From positions 1,137,006-1,201,005 of the forward strand of contig JAKMXF010000321.1 in the NCBI GenBank assembly GCA_024704765.1: DNA of 64,000 nucleotides, in the 5' to 3' direction. This document shows positions 1 through 11,800 of this stretch, in pieces. Position 1 is the stretch's first letter. Each line of letters starts with the position of its first letter. The notes beneath the pieces are model-generated. The model was not told the origin of the DNA, did not search any database, and worked only from the letters and a program-made list of their open reading frames with translations. The DNA comes from Oopsacas minuta. Its lineage: Eukaryota; Porifera; Hexactinellida; Lyssacinosida; Leucopsacidae. The position numbers were made by a program, and so were the translations under genes.

Positions 1-1023
1 TTTGTGTTTTGTCATGATGTTTCACCGCTAGTTAATGCTCTTGGATGTCCGTATGTACCTAATGATTGGAGACTCTTTATTGATAGTTCAAAACAAAGTT
101 TGAAATGTGTTCTACTTCATAATGGCAACAAATTTAGTTCCATACCAATTGGACATTCAGTAAGTTTAAAGGAACGATATGATAACATGAAAATTGTGCT
201 TCATAAAATTAATTATAACCAGCACAATTGGGTAATCTGTGGTGACTTAAAAATCATATGCATTCTTTGGGGACAGCAATCAGGATATACAAAATACCCT
301 TGTTTTTTATGCTTATGGGACAGTCGTGTGAAGAGCGAACACTATTCTAGACAGAGCTGGCCAGCTAGAACCAATCTTAATGTTGGAAATAAGAATATTA
401 TTCACGAGCCTCTAGTGGATCCTCTCAAGATTTTGCTCCCATCACTTCATATAAAATTAGGATTGATGAAACAGTTTGTAAGGGCATTAGATAAAGAAGG
501 AAATTGTTTCAAATAAATTACCGAGAAGTTTTACTACCTAAGTGATGAAAAAAGAAAAGCAAGTATATTCGACGGTCCTCAGATAAGACAACTTGTTCGA
601 GATGATAATTTTTCAAATTCTATGATATGCAAAGAAAAATGTGCATGGAATGCATTTGTAAATGTCATGAAAAACTTCTTGGGAAATACGAAATCTCCTA
701 ATTATAAAATACTTGTGAATGAGTTGATTGAACCTTACAAGAATCTCGGCTGCAATATGAGTGTAAAAGTTCACTTTCTTCACAGTCATATTGACTATTT
801 TCCAGAGAATCTTGGAGCTGTTCCCGAGGAGCAAGGTGAACGATTGCACCAAGACATAAAAACAATGGAAACACGATATCAGGGGAGGTGGGACGTTCAT
901 ATGATGGCTGATTACTGCTGGTGCCTCAAGAAAGATTGTATTGATGTGTTATTCATGCTAGAATGTCAAAAAAATGGAAATTTACTCCTGATTCAGACTA
1001 ATATATTCAAAGTTATTTATTAA
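1..1023 (+). pseudogene. Transposon-type ORF, interrupted by an in-frame stop
   Basis: The reading frame is open from base 1 (the gene starts left of the window) to a TAA at 514-516 and then continues in the same frame to a TAA at 1021-1023. Recognisable blocks are GQQSGYTKYPCFLC (a CxxC pair), LLPSLHIKLGLMKQFV, FLGNTKSPNY, HFLHSHIDYFPENLG, EEQGERLHQDIK and MADYCWCLK. From memory these blocks belong to a family that is multicopy in arthropod and some cnidarian genomes, usually left unnamed and probably transposon-derived; its catalytic chemistry is not known to me. The internal TAA falls directly after the block ending NCFK and is the only lesion seen, so this copy is a young pseudogene or a read-through case. 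The last 30 or so residues do not resemble the family. Confidence 0.65.
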
Positions 1024-1272
1024 CTAAGATTATATTATCAATAAAAATTTATTGTAATTCTTAGTTAAAATTTATAAATGGCAGATTTTCACTATTTTAC
1101 TTGTGAGGTATTATGCATTCATCGATAAATATACCAATATTTAAAAATAATTTTGCTAAAAAACTAGACGTGATACGTATATTTTACAACATTTTTCAAA
1201 ATCAGAATTAAAATGTGGATTAGAAAATGTTTTGCAATAACAATCAGCAAATAAAATTTTTTTCCCGCAGGG

Positions 1273-1398
1273 TTGTGTAATAATTCAGGGCTGTGTAATA
1301 ATTCAGGGCTGTGTAATAATTCAGGGCTGTGTAATAATTCAGGGCTGTGTAATAATTCAGGGCTGTGTAATAATTCAGGGCTGTGTAATAATTCAGGG
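1273..1398. repeat. 18-bp tandem repeat, seven copies
   Basis: The unit CTGTGTAATAATTCAGGG occurs seven times head to tail. The first copy begins TT instead of CT and the other six are identical. The 18-bp period is a multiple of three, so it gives open frames on both strands (CNNSGL in one frame). These are not evidence of a gene. Confidence 0.95.
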
Positions 1399-2730
1399 CT
1401 GTATCTACTTATTTTGAGTTGGCAAAAACTCCGCCAACTCATTCAAAACCAAGAGTTAACTCCAAATAATGAGTTTACACATTATATCTGATATATTACA
1501 GTTACTGCGGAAGCATGACTTGGCGGATGCAAAATAAAAGGTTACGTTATTCCATAGATGCTTTCCAATTCTTGGAGCAGATATTAAACCTAACTTCCAG
1601 GCTCGATTTGTTTATGTCACATTCAATCATGTTTAAGGATAAAAACATTGATAGATCTTGTCAAAATGTTGAGTTTTGAATTTATCAACTTTGGGTGTTG
1701 CACTCAACTGTCAACATAGATTTGAATTGCGATTTTATATATTTGTGTGTTTATCACAACCCTTAGAATATACAGTATCAACTTAGAAGCTGAGACATCC
1801 CTTTTGCATTATATAGAGGAGTTATTCTCAGAACCCTAGGGTCCTGATAGTAAATCTCAAGTCCCTAGTGTCCTAGCATTATAACTGGGACCCTAGGGTT
1901 CCAGTTCGAAATTTTATCCAGGTACCCTAAGGTCCTAAGTCTAAATATTCGCTCCGGGACCCTATATTTACTAATGGAAATATAACTATATAATTCTACT
2001 AATAATTAAACACATAATTGTTTCTCTCTATAATCAAATCAAACACCACACCAGTTATCCATATAGTGTACTGAAATGCTCACTTCCTGCGCTAATGTGA
2101 ATGAAAGAAACCAATCAAAATTAAAATACACTAGACTGATATAATAAGTTTTTAAAATACACTAAAATAGAGTCCTAGATATAATTTTCCAATTACATAT
2201 AGCTTGTAAACACCTAAGGACCTATCATGTCCGGACATTTTACCGCAAACTAGAAAAATTCAAATTTCCAAAAATTATAGTCTTAAACTCTTCGTTATTG
2301 TTAAACCTGGAATATACACTATCTATAATATTAAATCACAATTGTTGTTTGTCTGCTTGTTTGTCCGTTGTCAAGGAAAGGATTTACGGTATGCAATTCT
2401 GAAATTGTCACATAACTATGTATTTATCGTGTTTATCAAGGAAGTAAATAGAATTCAATAAAAACTTCACTAAATATGTTCACTGAATAACACAGTAAGC
2501 TGAATCCGAATTTCGCATTTTCAAGTTTCTCATGTAAATTTATTGTTGTTTTTATGAATATAAAGGAAAGAAATTAGCAATATCTCAAAATTTACGCAGA
2601 TTCTTGCTCTTAACGGCTACAAATGGGGTTGATCTTACAAAACAGTTCAATATTATATATCCCATATATACATATATTTGTGAATTACATTTTTCTAAAT
2701 ATATCTATATTATAATACTCAAAGGTGCCG
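1399..2730. other. No gene seen; degenerate CCCTAGGG motif cluster inside
   Basis: No coding signal was found. Between about 1830 and 1970 the motif ACCCTAGGGTCC and its decayed forms occur at least five times at irregular spacing of about 25-35 bases. The motif is self-complementary (CCCTAGGG). Confidence 0.6.
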
Positions 2731-2945
2731 TCAATTTGAAGAATGATGGATACCTCGAGACGCAATGCGCCGAGTTAATCGCGAAGCGACGAGCCAAAGG
2801 CTCGTATAGAGGTAAATTTCAATGATGTAAAGCATCATTACCTCTAATGTATGCCCAACTCGCTGTGGAGGTTCATTTCTATGGAAATGAATGAAGGTGG
2901 ACCAAAATTGCATTGATTATAGAGACCCCACTTATAGAGGTTACG
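2731..2945. repeat. Dispersed repeat fragment with a hairpin
   Basis: The sequence CTCGAGACGCAATGCGCCGAG and a following GCGAAGCGACGAGC resemble the family-B ends seen at 10150, 40350 and 48170. The sequence AATGATGTAAAGCATCATT at about 2820 forms a small perfect hairpin flanked by AGGTAA and TTACCT. Boundaries are uncertain. From 2946 to 3432 I see nothing identifiable. Confidence 0.45.
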
Positions 2946-3432
2946 CTGTATATCAGAAATATTCTGTCTGACCCAAACTAAAAATTTATTAGACCAACTA
3001 TTTCAGACGTTTTGGGTCCGGGATAACATTTAGGTACGGCCTGACCAAAAACAACATAGACCATTTATTTCGTGACAGGTATCAATCATATTTTATCATG
3101 TAGTATTCATGCTTGAATTTCTACATCTGTAGTAGACTAACAGTTGATGTCAATAGAAATACATTTTGATATTTGTAGGATAATTTAATTAATATGTTTT
3201 TCTGTATGATTAGTCAGAAACTAAATTCAAAAGTGTTTGTGTATGCTGTTTCAGCATTCTTTGGGTAAAATTTTAAGCCCCTCCCCATTCTCAAAATCCT
3301 AGATAGACCAGTGATAAATGGTTGGATATGTATATCAATCATAGCTTAATATATACAGACACTGCATTTCAAGGACATAAATATATTTGTATTAATCAAT
3401 ATATATTTGTTGAGCATTTAAATTTAATTCAA

Positions 3433-4371
3433 TTATATTTCAAGGAACTTAACTTGAGGAGTACTCCATATTTCAGATGTAATGAAAACTAAACGTTGTT
3501 TTGAGTCAATTGTAATTCCTCTTTCGGTGCGACAATTACGTCCATAACTTAGTAAATTTATACTAGAGATTGTTGAAAACTTCTCTCCATCCCACTGTTT
3601 GATGGTATCTCCTTCACAGAAGTAGTATACCCCAGAGCTACTAATTGTGAATGTTACAATGGTTGCTAGATCCTCCTTCTGATAGAAGTAAGCTCTCATC
3701 TGTATCCCTTCTTTAGACATAATCGTAATTAAATGTGCATTACCTTCTAGTGACAGGATATGTAATAGATCTTGATGAATTCTGATGTCTGATGTTTGAC
3801 CTTCATCCTCTTTAACGACGTCATATAACTTTGGTTTCATTTCATGCATTATGGCTAATACTGAATTAAACTGACATATGAATAAACCATCACAGTCTGC
3901 TTCTATCCTTGTAGACCCTCTGGTTTCTTTCACTAGCCCGATTCCATAAGCGTAGTAGTATGGACTTGTGTATACAGAACATTTAAAGGGCATTTTTATT
4001 GTAGAAATCAATTCTGCATCTTCTGTGATTACCGATATAACCCGAGTACTTCTGTTTGTTATGTAGATAAGATTGTTATGAAACGCTATCCCGTGGAGAT
4101 CAAATTGAGTCCCAGGCCTGGTTGTATTTGTGAGGTTGTATTTTATTTTCGTGTTGTAAATACAATCTCCTTCTTCTGAGAATACAAACAATCTGTCATA
4201 CCCGTGTTCTGAAACTATACACCCAGTAGTTATCATTCTTAATACGTAAATGTTGTTTGTGATAGGATCAATGGCAACTGCAGAGGCAGATTGCATACAA
4301 ATAAATTCTTCAAAAGATTGCATACGATTAAATGTTTTATATTTAGATGTCTGTGAATTTCTGTTTCCCAT
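3433..4371 (-). CDS. NHL-type beta-propeller protein
   Basis: The frame encodes 312 residues with repeated strand-turn-strand units of the NHL/six-bladed-propeller type: AVAIDPITNNIYVL, RLFVFSEEGDCIY, LHGIAFHNNLIYITN, ISVITEDAELIST, LHILSLEGNAHL and ITIDSKQRLVFITS. Such propellers bind protein or RNA partners and often form the C-terminal half of RING/B-box (TRIM-like) proteins. No RING or B-box is seen in this exon. The ATG at 4371 is preceded in frame by a TAA, so it can be a complete intronless gene. A GTTTTAG acceptor at 4388-4394 (exon from 4387) would instead make it a last exon. If the ATG is real, the protein begins MGNRNS, which fits the N-myristoylation pattern. The fold is supported by pattern only; the function is not known. 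Confidence 0.6.
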   Translation of the reverse strand: MGNRNSQTSKYKTFNRMQSFEEFICMQSASAVAIDPITNNIYVLRMITTGCIVSEHGYDRLFVFSEEGDCIYNTKIKYNLTNTTRPGTQFDLHGIAFHNNLIYITNRSTRVISVITEDAELISTIKMPFKCSVYTSPYYYAYGIGLVKETRGSTRIEADCDGLFICQFNSVLAIMHEMKPKLYDVVKEDEGQTSDIRIHQDLLHILSLEGNAHLITIMSKEGIQMRAYFYQKEDLATIVTFTISSSGVYYFCEGDTIKQWDGEKFSTISSINLLSYGRNCRTERGITIDSKQRLVFITSEIWSTPQVKFLEI

Positions 4372-4418
4372 CCCAAGTTGTTTCGATCTAAAACATAGTT
4401 ACAAAACGCTATATTTGT

Positions 4419-4771
4419 CATACTTGCCAACTAACCTGCTTTGGCGGGACGTCCCGATTCCGGCCGTAGATTCAGTGTTATGTCCCGATAAATCGTGATA
4501 TTAGTTAATTCAGTAGCGTAGCTAGTAGGTCGGGTCCTGAGCAATATTAATTTGTACCTGATCAATAGAGGTTGTAATAATAAATAATAGCTGGCTAAAC
4601 TCAGGACTAGGAATATTTTCGTGCCTGGGCAATCATTGAACTCTAGCTACTCCCTAGCTGAATTGTCCCACTTTAGGTAGTACATAATATTACTAATATG
4701 CTATGTCCTGTGTACCCACCTAGAATTATACCTTCCGTCCCACTTTTCTCTTCACCTCGGTTGGAAAGTAT
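4419..4771. mobile_element. Small nonautonomous element with CATACTT termini
   Basis: The left end CATACTTGCCAACTAACC and the inverse of the right end CATACTTTCCAACCGAGG match in 12 of the first 14 positions, and both are followed by a GGGACG-rich stretch. A related piece lies at 47288-47460. No coding capacity. A clear target duplication was not found. Confidence 0.55.
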
Positions 4772-4985
4772 GCTCTGTAGGGTAAATTTCCATAATAGCT
4801 AAGCCTTAGAGATGCGACATTGTTGAGCGTCCTTCCATTCGAGTACCGAGCGAAAATACCATTAATATCCAAAAATCCACAAATTTTATGAAATGAATCA
4901 TCATAGCATTCTATACACTAAGGTAATGATAATCCATTAAAATTTTGGACCAGGGACAGCGCACGGGCCTCTGAATGGGAACACA

Positions 4986-5356
4986 GCATTAGTTCTACTA
5001 CTTTAGTAGTCATTAGTTCTAATTTTCTTTTGTAGACGTTAGTTCTACTATTTCAATGTGTAGGCATTAGTTCTACTACTCTAGTAAGAAAATGGATTTA
5101 TAGAAACGAGGACGTGATATGATATTTATTGTATTAATTATAAACTCGTACCATTGGGAGGGGATTAGGGATTTTGTTCACTGCCTTATCGTTCTGGGAG
5201 TTTCATTTGTACTCGTTATTAAGCTACCTAGGGGTGAGGATATGGAGTCCATGCTAACATTGTGTTTGGATGGACTTTTATTGGATTAATTAGCAGAAGC
5301 ACTGTCAATTTTCAGAGTGGAACTAATGACTACATATGCAGTAGAACTAATGCATG
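4986..5356. mobile_element. Small element with repeated CATTAGTTCTACTAC motifs
   Basis: The motif CATTAGTTCTAC or a close form occurs four times directly at 4987-5080 and twice inverted at 5317-5353, giving an element with inverted, subterminally repeated ends. Flanks on both sides carry a CCTCTGAAT word in opposite orientation. Two related GTAGAACTAATGCC-like words lie at 7528-7577. Confidence 0.5.
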
Positions 5357-8084
5357 TGCCCCCTCTGAATACTTGATCTCGGTCAAGTGTGATTTTAATA
5401 TTTGGTGTCATATCTAAATTATCTGTCAACTCTATTTCCGATTTCAGCAGTTTTGAATATGAAACCTTTCATTATAATAAGATAGTGTTTTATTCAATAA
5501 TTTAATTGTATACGGTAATAGGATGTGGTTTAGTCATTATTTGCAACAAGAGATAATTAATAACCAATTACTACACTGATTCGTGCACAACTTACGCAAC
5601 ACATTAGCTAACATAAAGTTTAAAACATTAATAACCTTACCAATTGCGAAAACATATTTCATTTAATTATGGATGCGCATGAAGCAGCTAAATTTAAGGT
5701 TTGTCTTTGGTACTGCGCCAAAGTTTGCAATATTAAGCTCATTTCGCATCACTTATTCAAGGAACCAGCTGATGAGATAACAAAATTAGCTGATCAATAC
5801 ACGAAAGTATTTGAACCCCTAACTATAGATCATGCCTTGGCCCAAATATTTATGTACAACCTGTAAACTTTATTTGGCCAAGGTTGCGGGTAGTGATGCC
5901 CCTCAGAAACAGCCAATCCGATAATTTGGGCCAATTTCTTGCATCAAACGCTTTCAACATGTACTCTTAATAATCAATGCCCAATGTGTGAGGAAGCGAC
6001 TAGATTTGGAAGACGTTCTCTTGCCAAATCGGAAATTTCACATGCAAAACCTGGAAGACTAATGATAAATTCTCCAGCAAAGGTTGTTAAACATTGTAGC
6101 GAATATTTAACAACCTTTCTTCTTTGGAAAGTTGTGAACATTTTGGGACCTTCCATTCAAGAGACCAGACGGGACTGTATATTTTGATCAATCTATGTAA
6201 GATTTTGACAACACTTTATTCATGTAGGATTTGGAGCAACGCTTTAAAGTGAATATTTCACACCTTTTAGGTGAAAATAACTTAAACAAATAATCCTGTA
6301 AACTGATAGAAAATTCGGAAAAGTATAAAATGATTGCTAATAATAGCATTTTATCTGATTATCTACACATACAGTAGCCTTATGCATATATGAGTTACAA
6401 TTGCCAATCAGAAGTTGAGAATATTCAATTACAGTTTTGGACATAACTGGAATTTGCAGCATTCTTCTTTTACACATAATACATTTTGTGTTGCGATAAG
6501 ATATAGATGCTGCTTCTGGGTGATTTCGGCATGTATCATTGAAGTTATCACGCAACCTATCGCTAGATGTTTCAGACGCTCTCTTTAACTTATTTCGGAG
6601 TTCAATCGGTCGAGCTTTATATGCATCAATATCATGGTTATGGCCTTGTGTGGAATAAATTGGTTCAAGTACAGGTCAATTTTTCCAAAACCTTTGTATT
6701 TTAACTTTTTATATACGATGCATCTTTGATATTTGTATTTTGGATAATATCTTACATTTGAGTATATGAACCCATCAGATTCGTAGTTAAAATAGTTGAG
6801 TATATTTTATTCAATGCTGGAAAAAGCCATCGGGATAAAGACCTGCTAATTTGTGTAGAAAGTGTAGGGACACAAATCACACAATTCAATAGCACCCCAT
6901 ATAATTCTCTTTATATATCCCTCAACGAATTTATGATAACATATATATGCCACCTAAAATCAAAAAAATGAATCCTATTCTTCTTGTTTGCTCTCATATG
7001 ATAATTTGTTGGTTTAACTCAAGGTATACTGAGCCAAATCTGAATAAATAAGCGTTGATCAAAATCATACACAATCGTTGATCAACATATACAGTCTCCC
7101 ATTTCAATACTGGGCCACTTTACTAAAGCATAGTCAACCCAGTTTAATTCAGTATTTTTCATTCAGTAAGTAAATATTTGATTTTTGCATATTCATTAGA
7201 TATTAACTTCCAATGGTTCTTAAACGTGAAATTAATTTTTGCGGTTTAAAGCTATTGACACCAACCGGTTGGGATCAAAAGCCAAATCTAGGAGGAACCC
7301 CTTAAAAACTTTGTCCCAACAGTTGGACATCTAGCGATGACAAATGCAAGAAAATACTCTGAAAATCACATCCTGGCTGGCTTATAAAAATCTAAGAAAA
7401 CAGGTGGTCGGTGTCAATAAGACCACAGATTGGCTATTGTCACTGACACACTTTGTTATTTGTGTACTCAAATAGATTGAACACTAGTCACTTATTAATT
7501 AATATATTACATTATAATATTTACTCTCCAAAAACGAGTAGAACTAATGCCAACTCTCAAATAACGAGTAGAACTCAAGCCAGCGGAGGCTCTGCCATTA
7601 TTAATAGAATTATCCACTGTGAGCGCACGAATGGTTCTAAATCCCATTTTCCAGAGGACATTCTCTACAATATCGATATTTTGATAGAAAAGTACAAGAT
7701 GATCAGCTGGAGAGGCTAAAACATATATCCTATGGAATTTTGATGATGTTGCAATATAAGTTTTGGATTATGATATGTATCAAACTACACATAATTTTAT
7801 CAATGAACTTTATTGTGTTATAATGAACAATAGTATTTGTATAATTAACCATGACATTTGATTAATGGTCTGACCTATATGTTCATATAAATAATAGAGA
7901 ATAAATAAATAAATGATTATATTAGTGAATCCATGGTCCAAGAATATAGTGACTGTCATTAGAATGTTATACCATATATAGAAACCTCATTGCATATAAC
8001 TAATTAACTATACAGCCAGACTGAGCCAGATACTATTAGTATATCTATACGATTACACAAATACTGAAGTAGTCCAATTTCGCT
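5357..8084. other. No gene recognised
   Basis: Short open frames at 5669-5866, 5939-6187 and 6337-6555 show no family resemblance I can name and no splice-compatible partners. The stretch 5940-6180 (CPMCEE near its start) looks the most protein-like but has no confirmed homology. The rest is AT-rich single-copy-looking sequence. Confidence 0.5.
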
Positions 8085-8290
8085 CGTTTATGAAGAAATA
8101 GAGCCACTTATTGATTAAGAATTGAACTTTATTGGTTTCCAGACTTGTAAATTGTAGAACACTTATGGTCCACATAATATGTTTAAATTGCCATCTTTCG
8201 TTTCGTTTAGACTCAATTAAAATTCTTACATCACAATTACATACTTGCTGACCAAAATCTGTACGACTTTGTTCATTCATATTTGCGAAA
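8085..8290. repeat. Decayed arm of foldback family C
   Basis: It contains AAGAATTGAACTTTATTGG followed by GCCATCTTTCGTTTCGTTTAG and a CTCAATTAAAATTC stretch, the same order of blocks as in the arms of the foldback elements at 18075, 25709 and 32010. It is much more diverged than those. Confidence 0.45.
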
Positions 8291-8512
8291 AATCAAAATT
8301 GATAAGATTTTCCGGTTAAATCATGCAATGTAAATTAGCATCTTTTGCAGTGGACATACTGGGACTTTACTTGTATTTCTTAATTTAATTGATATCTGAT
8401 ACAATTAATAACTATGCAATGTATGTAGGCTCATGTACCAAATACAGCTGGATAATAATGTGAAAAGTGCATTAAGATAAACTAATAACAATATAATTAT
8501 TAATTAATTAAT

Positions 8513-8855
8513 ATGATATTATTTAAGATGACCTTTTGTATTAGAAAAAGATTGTGCATATATTTTATCTTAGTATTCGTATGTTGTTTATTTATCAATC
8601 AATTCCTTCATGTATTTAACCAAGACCGTTTCTCAAATACTATTTTACAGCTTACACCGCTCCCTTACCAAATTTACAAAGAAAGCAATGACAAATACAC
8701 AAAGAGAAACACAACTATCATATCCAATGTGACCTGTCCTGTCTCTAAGAGACATCGCAGTCGTAGTCAAGCTCCAATTGCTCTTGCAACTTTTCCTGGA
8801 TCTGGCACCACTTGGCTAAGATATCTTATTGAAGAATCCACAGGCTATCTTACTG
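8513..8855 (+). CDS. Sulfotransferase exon 1 (anchor and PAPS loop)
   Basis: It runs from the ATG to the donor G|GTAAAT (phase 1). It encodes the membrane anchor, a short basic stem (KRHRSRS) and the phosphosulfate loop ending in EESTGYLT. Reading past the donor gives only unrelated residues. Confidence 0.8.
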
Positions 8856-11800
8856 GTAAATTTTCAATATTTACTGACATATCTACCAAATTTATAATAG
8901 TTAGGGTATGTATATCAGGGGTCCTCTATAGAGACCCGCGGGTTAAATATAGCCCTCCAAAAATTTGCACTTCGTTCCTCGGATTTGCTTAATTACACAT
9001 TGACTATCTTGCTTATTCCTTTTGGTCACTACACGACTAGTACTCGGCACCATGTGTCTCGAATTTAAACAGTAGCGGAAGATTTTATTAGCCATGGTCC
9101 AGTAATCCAATTTTTTCATATTTTCATGGATATACATATACCAGAGACCAGTCAACTCGTACCAATGACCAACTCATACACCGCATTAAGTCAACTCGAC
9201 CACCTCTGAAGAGGCTACCCCGAAATTACGACCACTATTTTATGTCCCGTATAAATCTGTACTCATAGACAGACACATTAGTATTAATTCGTTTCAAAAT
9301 CCTATCACCTCGAAATTATCGCCGGAATTATTGGTCCCAAGGGTGGTCGTAATTTCGAGGTTCCACTGTACAATATCCACTAAAATTTCAAAAACAGAAT
9401 TTTAACTACCATAAGAATAAATTAAATATTCCCCCATTTAGCAACAATATACGACCGAGATAACGAGAACTTCAAAGGTAGCACATTCAAAGACGGAAGA
9501 TCCATTGCGATCAAGACTCATTTAATGTACAATGAATTTAAGACTCCACATCCCTTTATGTTAGAATATGGAAAGGCTATTATCCTAATAAGACATCCTA
9601 GAAATTCAATTATTGCAGAAGTTAACCGTGAATTTTCTGATAACCCCTTAGGCTTTATGGATCTCTCATGGAATGGTAAGTTCAAATATCATTACGTATT
9701 TATATTTGTCTGTAGTGTGACTTAGTTCATGTGTGGAGATTCCATCAGGGAACAAGCGTGATACTAAATATACATACCAAATTAAAAGTCTCATTGTGTG
9801 TGTATGTGTGTGTGTGTGTGTGTGTGTCAGTGAGTGATTATAATTTTTGAGGACATTCTTTATAACCAGACTCGGGGGGAAGGGCGACAAACCCGATACA
9901 ACTGCTGGTGCGGCAATTAGGACTTGCAATGTTGGAATTAATAATAAATTATTATAAGTATACCCTACCCAGACAAAAGTATTCATCCATATCCAAATTT
10001 TCCATCCAAATAATACAATAGTGGGTTATTCTTGATGTCAATACAGTACAATATTTCATTTTCAATATTTGTTCACTTTTGGGGGCATAAAGTAAGCAGA
10101 TTTAAAGATTATGGTAGTATCATATTTACTACGGTTAAGATTATGAGTTCATGTACTCGAGTGCCGCAGGCCGAGTGCGTATACAGAGTGTTCGCAACCG
10201 CGTAGCGCAAGTAAACTAACCGCCCGCTAGCATATTTGAATGTACTTACCATTATGTAACTGAAATTGTAATTGTAATCTATACTATCATAACGCGATTA
10301 ATCTGTATATATATATTTGTTTGTATGTCAAGAATTTATTCAAGAAACTGGAGGACCCCCAAGGCTGATTTTTAGCATACAGGGGTATTTTGGGCATGAC
10401 TCGGGCATGTTCGAGTCTTGGATGAAAATTCAAACCTATGACGAAATTATGACGCCATTATCACTTTTTGGATTTTCGAAAAATTACACTTTTCACCACT
10501 GCTCAGCCGATATACATGATAGAAGTTTGAAATTTGAATCACAGGTACCTCTCAAAGTGAGAAATGTACTGGCGTCATGGTTCTGACCGAAAGCGACATA
10601 GCATCTCTAGTGTCACCACAGAAGGCCATTCAATGTAATTTGAATGGACCATGGATAATAAAATTTTTACTATTCTGTGAATTCGAGGCATGTACTGCCG
10701 AGTGTATTCTGTAGCATAGCGACCAATATCGTTATCAAATTTACCTGTTTAATTAATACTTAAGCTAACCTGGAGCTCTAAGCTGTCACACAGCTACCTA
10801 GCAAGGGAAGCGGCTAGTTGTAAATATATTCTCTATTGCAGTCTATAGCAGGGGTCCACAGGATGTGTTCAAATTGGTATATGGGGTTAACGTGTCAAAA
10901 AGGTTAGGACCCGCTGCTCTAGGCTCTGGAAAAGAAAATTTCGAAACAATAACAGAATTCCATGATGCATACATGCCAACCTGAGTGTAGAAAAAGCAGG
11001 ACGGAAGATATTAGCCTCATTGGCCTCAACATATTGTTTTGACAAAAATGGTCCCCTCATTAGTGATTACTTAATAGGCTTTAGACAAATTGTAGGTCAT
11101 TCAAACTTTATGCATGTTGTCTATTCTATTAGTTACTTTTACCCGAGTGTTCATAATATACCTTTGGCATCATCTCTTAAATTATAGTACTTTTTCACAA
11201 TTAGAAGTCTCTAGAACAGATGCGATTATAGTATTTTTCGCATGCGATTTTAATCTTATGCATATCGAGTGAATCAACCTAGCAGTTGCTGAGTTTATTT
11301 ATTTGGAACAATGTCAAGGAATTTCACAATAAGCTCCCTATACTTTGATCCCAAGTCTAAGAAGAGAAAGACCTGAAGACCCGGAGTTTTTTTATCTAAC
11401 AATATCCTCACACGGTGTCCCTAAAAGTCGGATAGGATTGATAAAATATGGTCTGAAATAATCACTGGTCAATAGATTCGTTGTTATGTGTAGAATTCAA
11501 TGAATGTGTCTTTCAAATATGTGGTTGGCCAACCCAAGAGGAGCCTGCAAAATCTAGAACAGACTTCTATATTTTACAGTGATTGAATGCAGGTTGCTTT
11601 AGTATTGTGAATACAGTACACCCTCGCTAATCCGAACAGTCCTGTGCCAATGAAAATACAAACTGTTCAAATTAGTGAATAACACTAATCCAATGGAGAA
11701 TTACCACCTCGCTAATCCGATCCCTCACTTTATCCAACAAAAATCAGGACTAATATCGAGTGCGGTATTAAGATTTGCATTCAGTCTAGGCAAATAGTAA

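Noticed and set aside
1273-1491. Repeat-containing open frames on both strands as genes or a CRISPR-like array
   Set aside because: The 18-bp units are contiguous without spacers, and the frames exist only because the period is a multiple of three.
10317-10586. Open frame sharing words with that at 40468-40704, as a conserved gene
   Set aside because: Similarity continues outside the frames at DNA level and belongs to dispersed repeat family B.
10840-10925. CAGGGGTCC...GGACCCGCTG as a tiny hAT element
   Set aside because: The inverted ends match over about nine bases only and no clear eight-base duplication is present.
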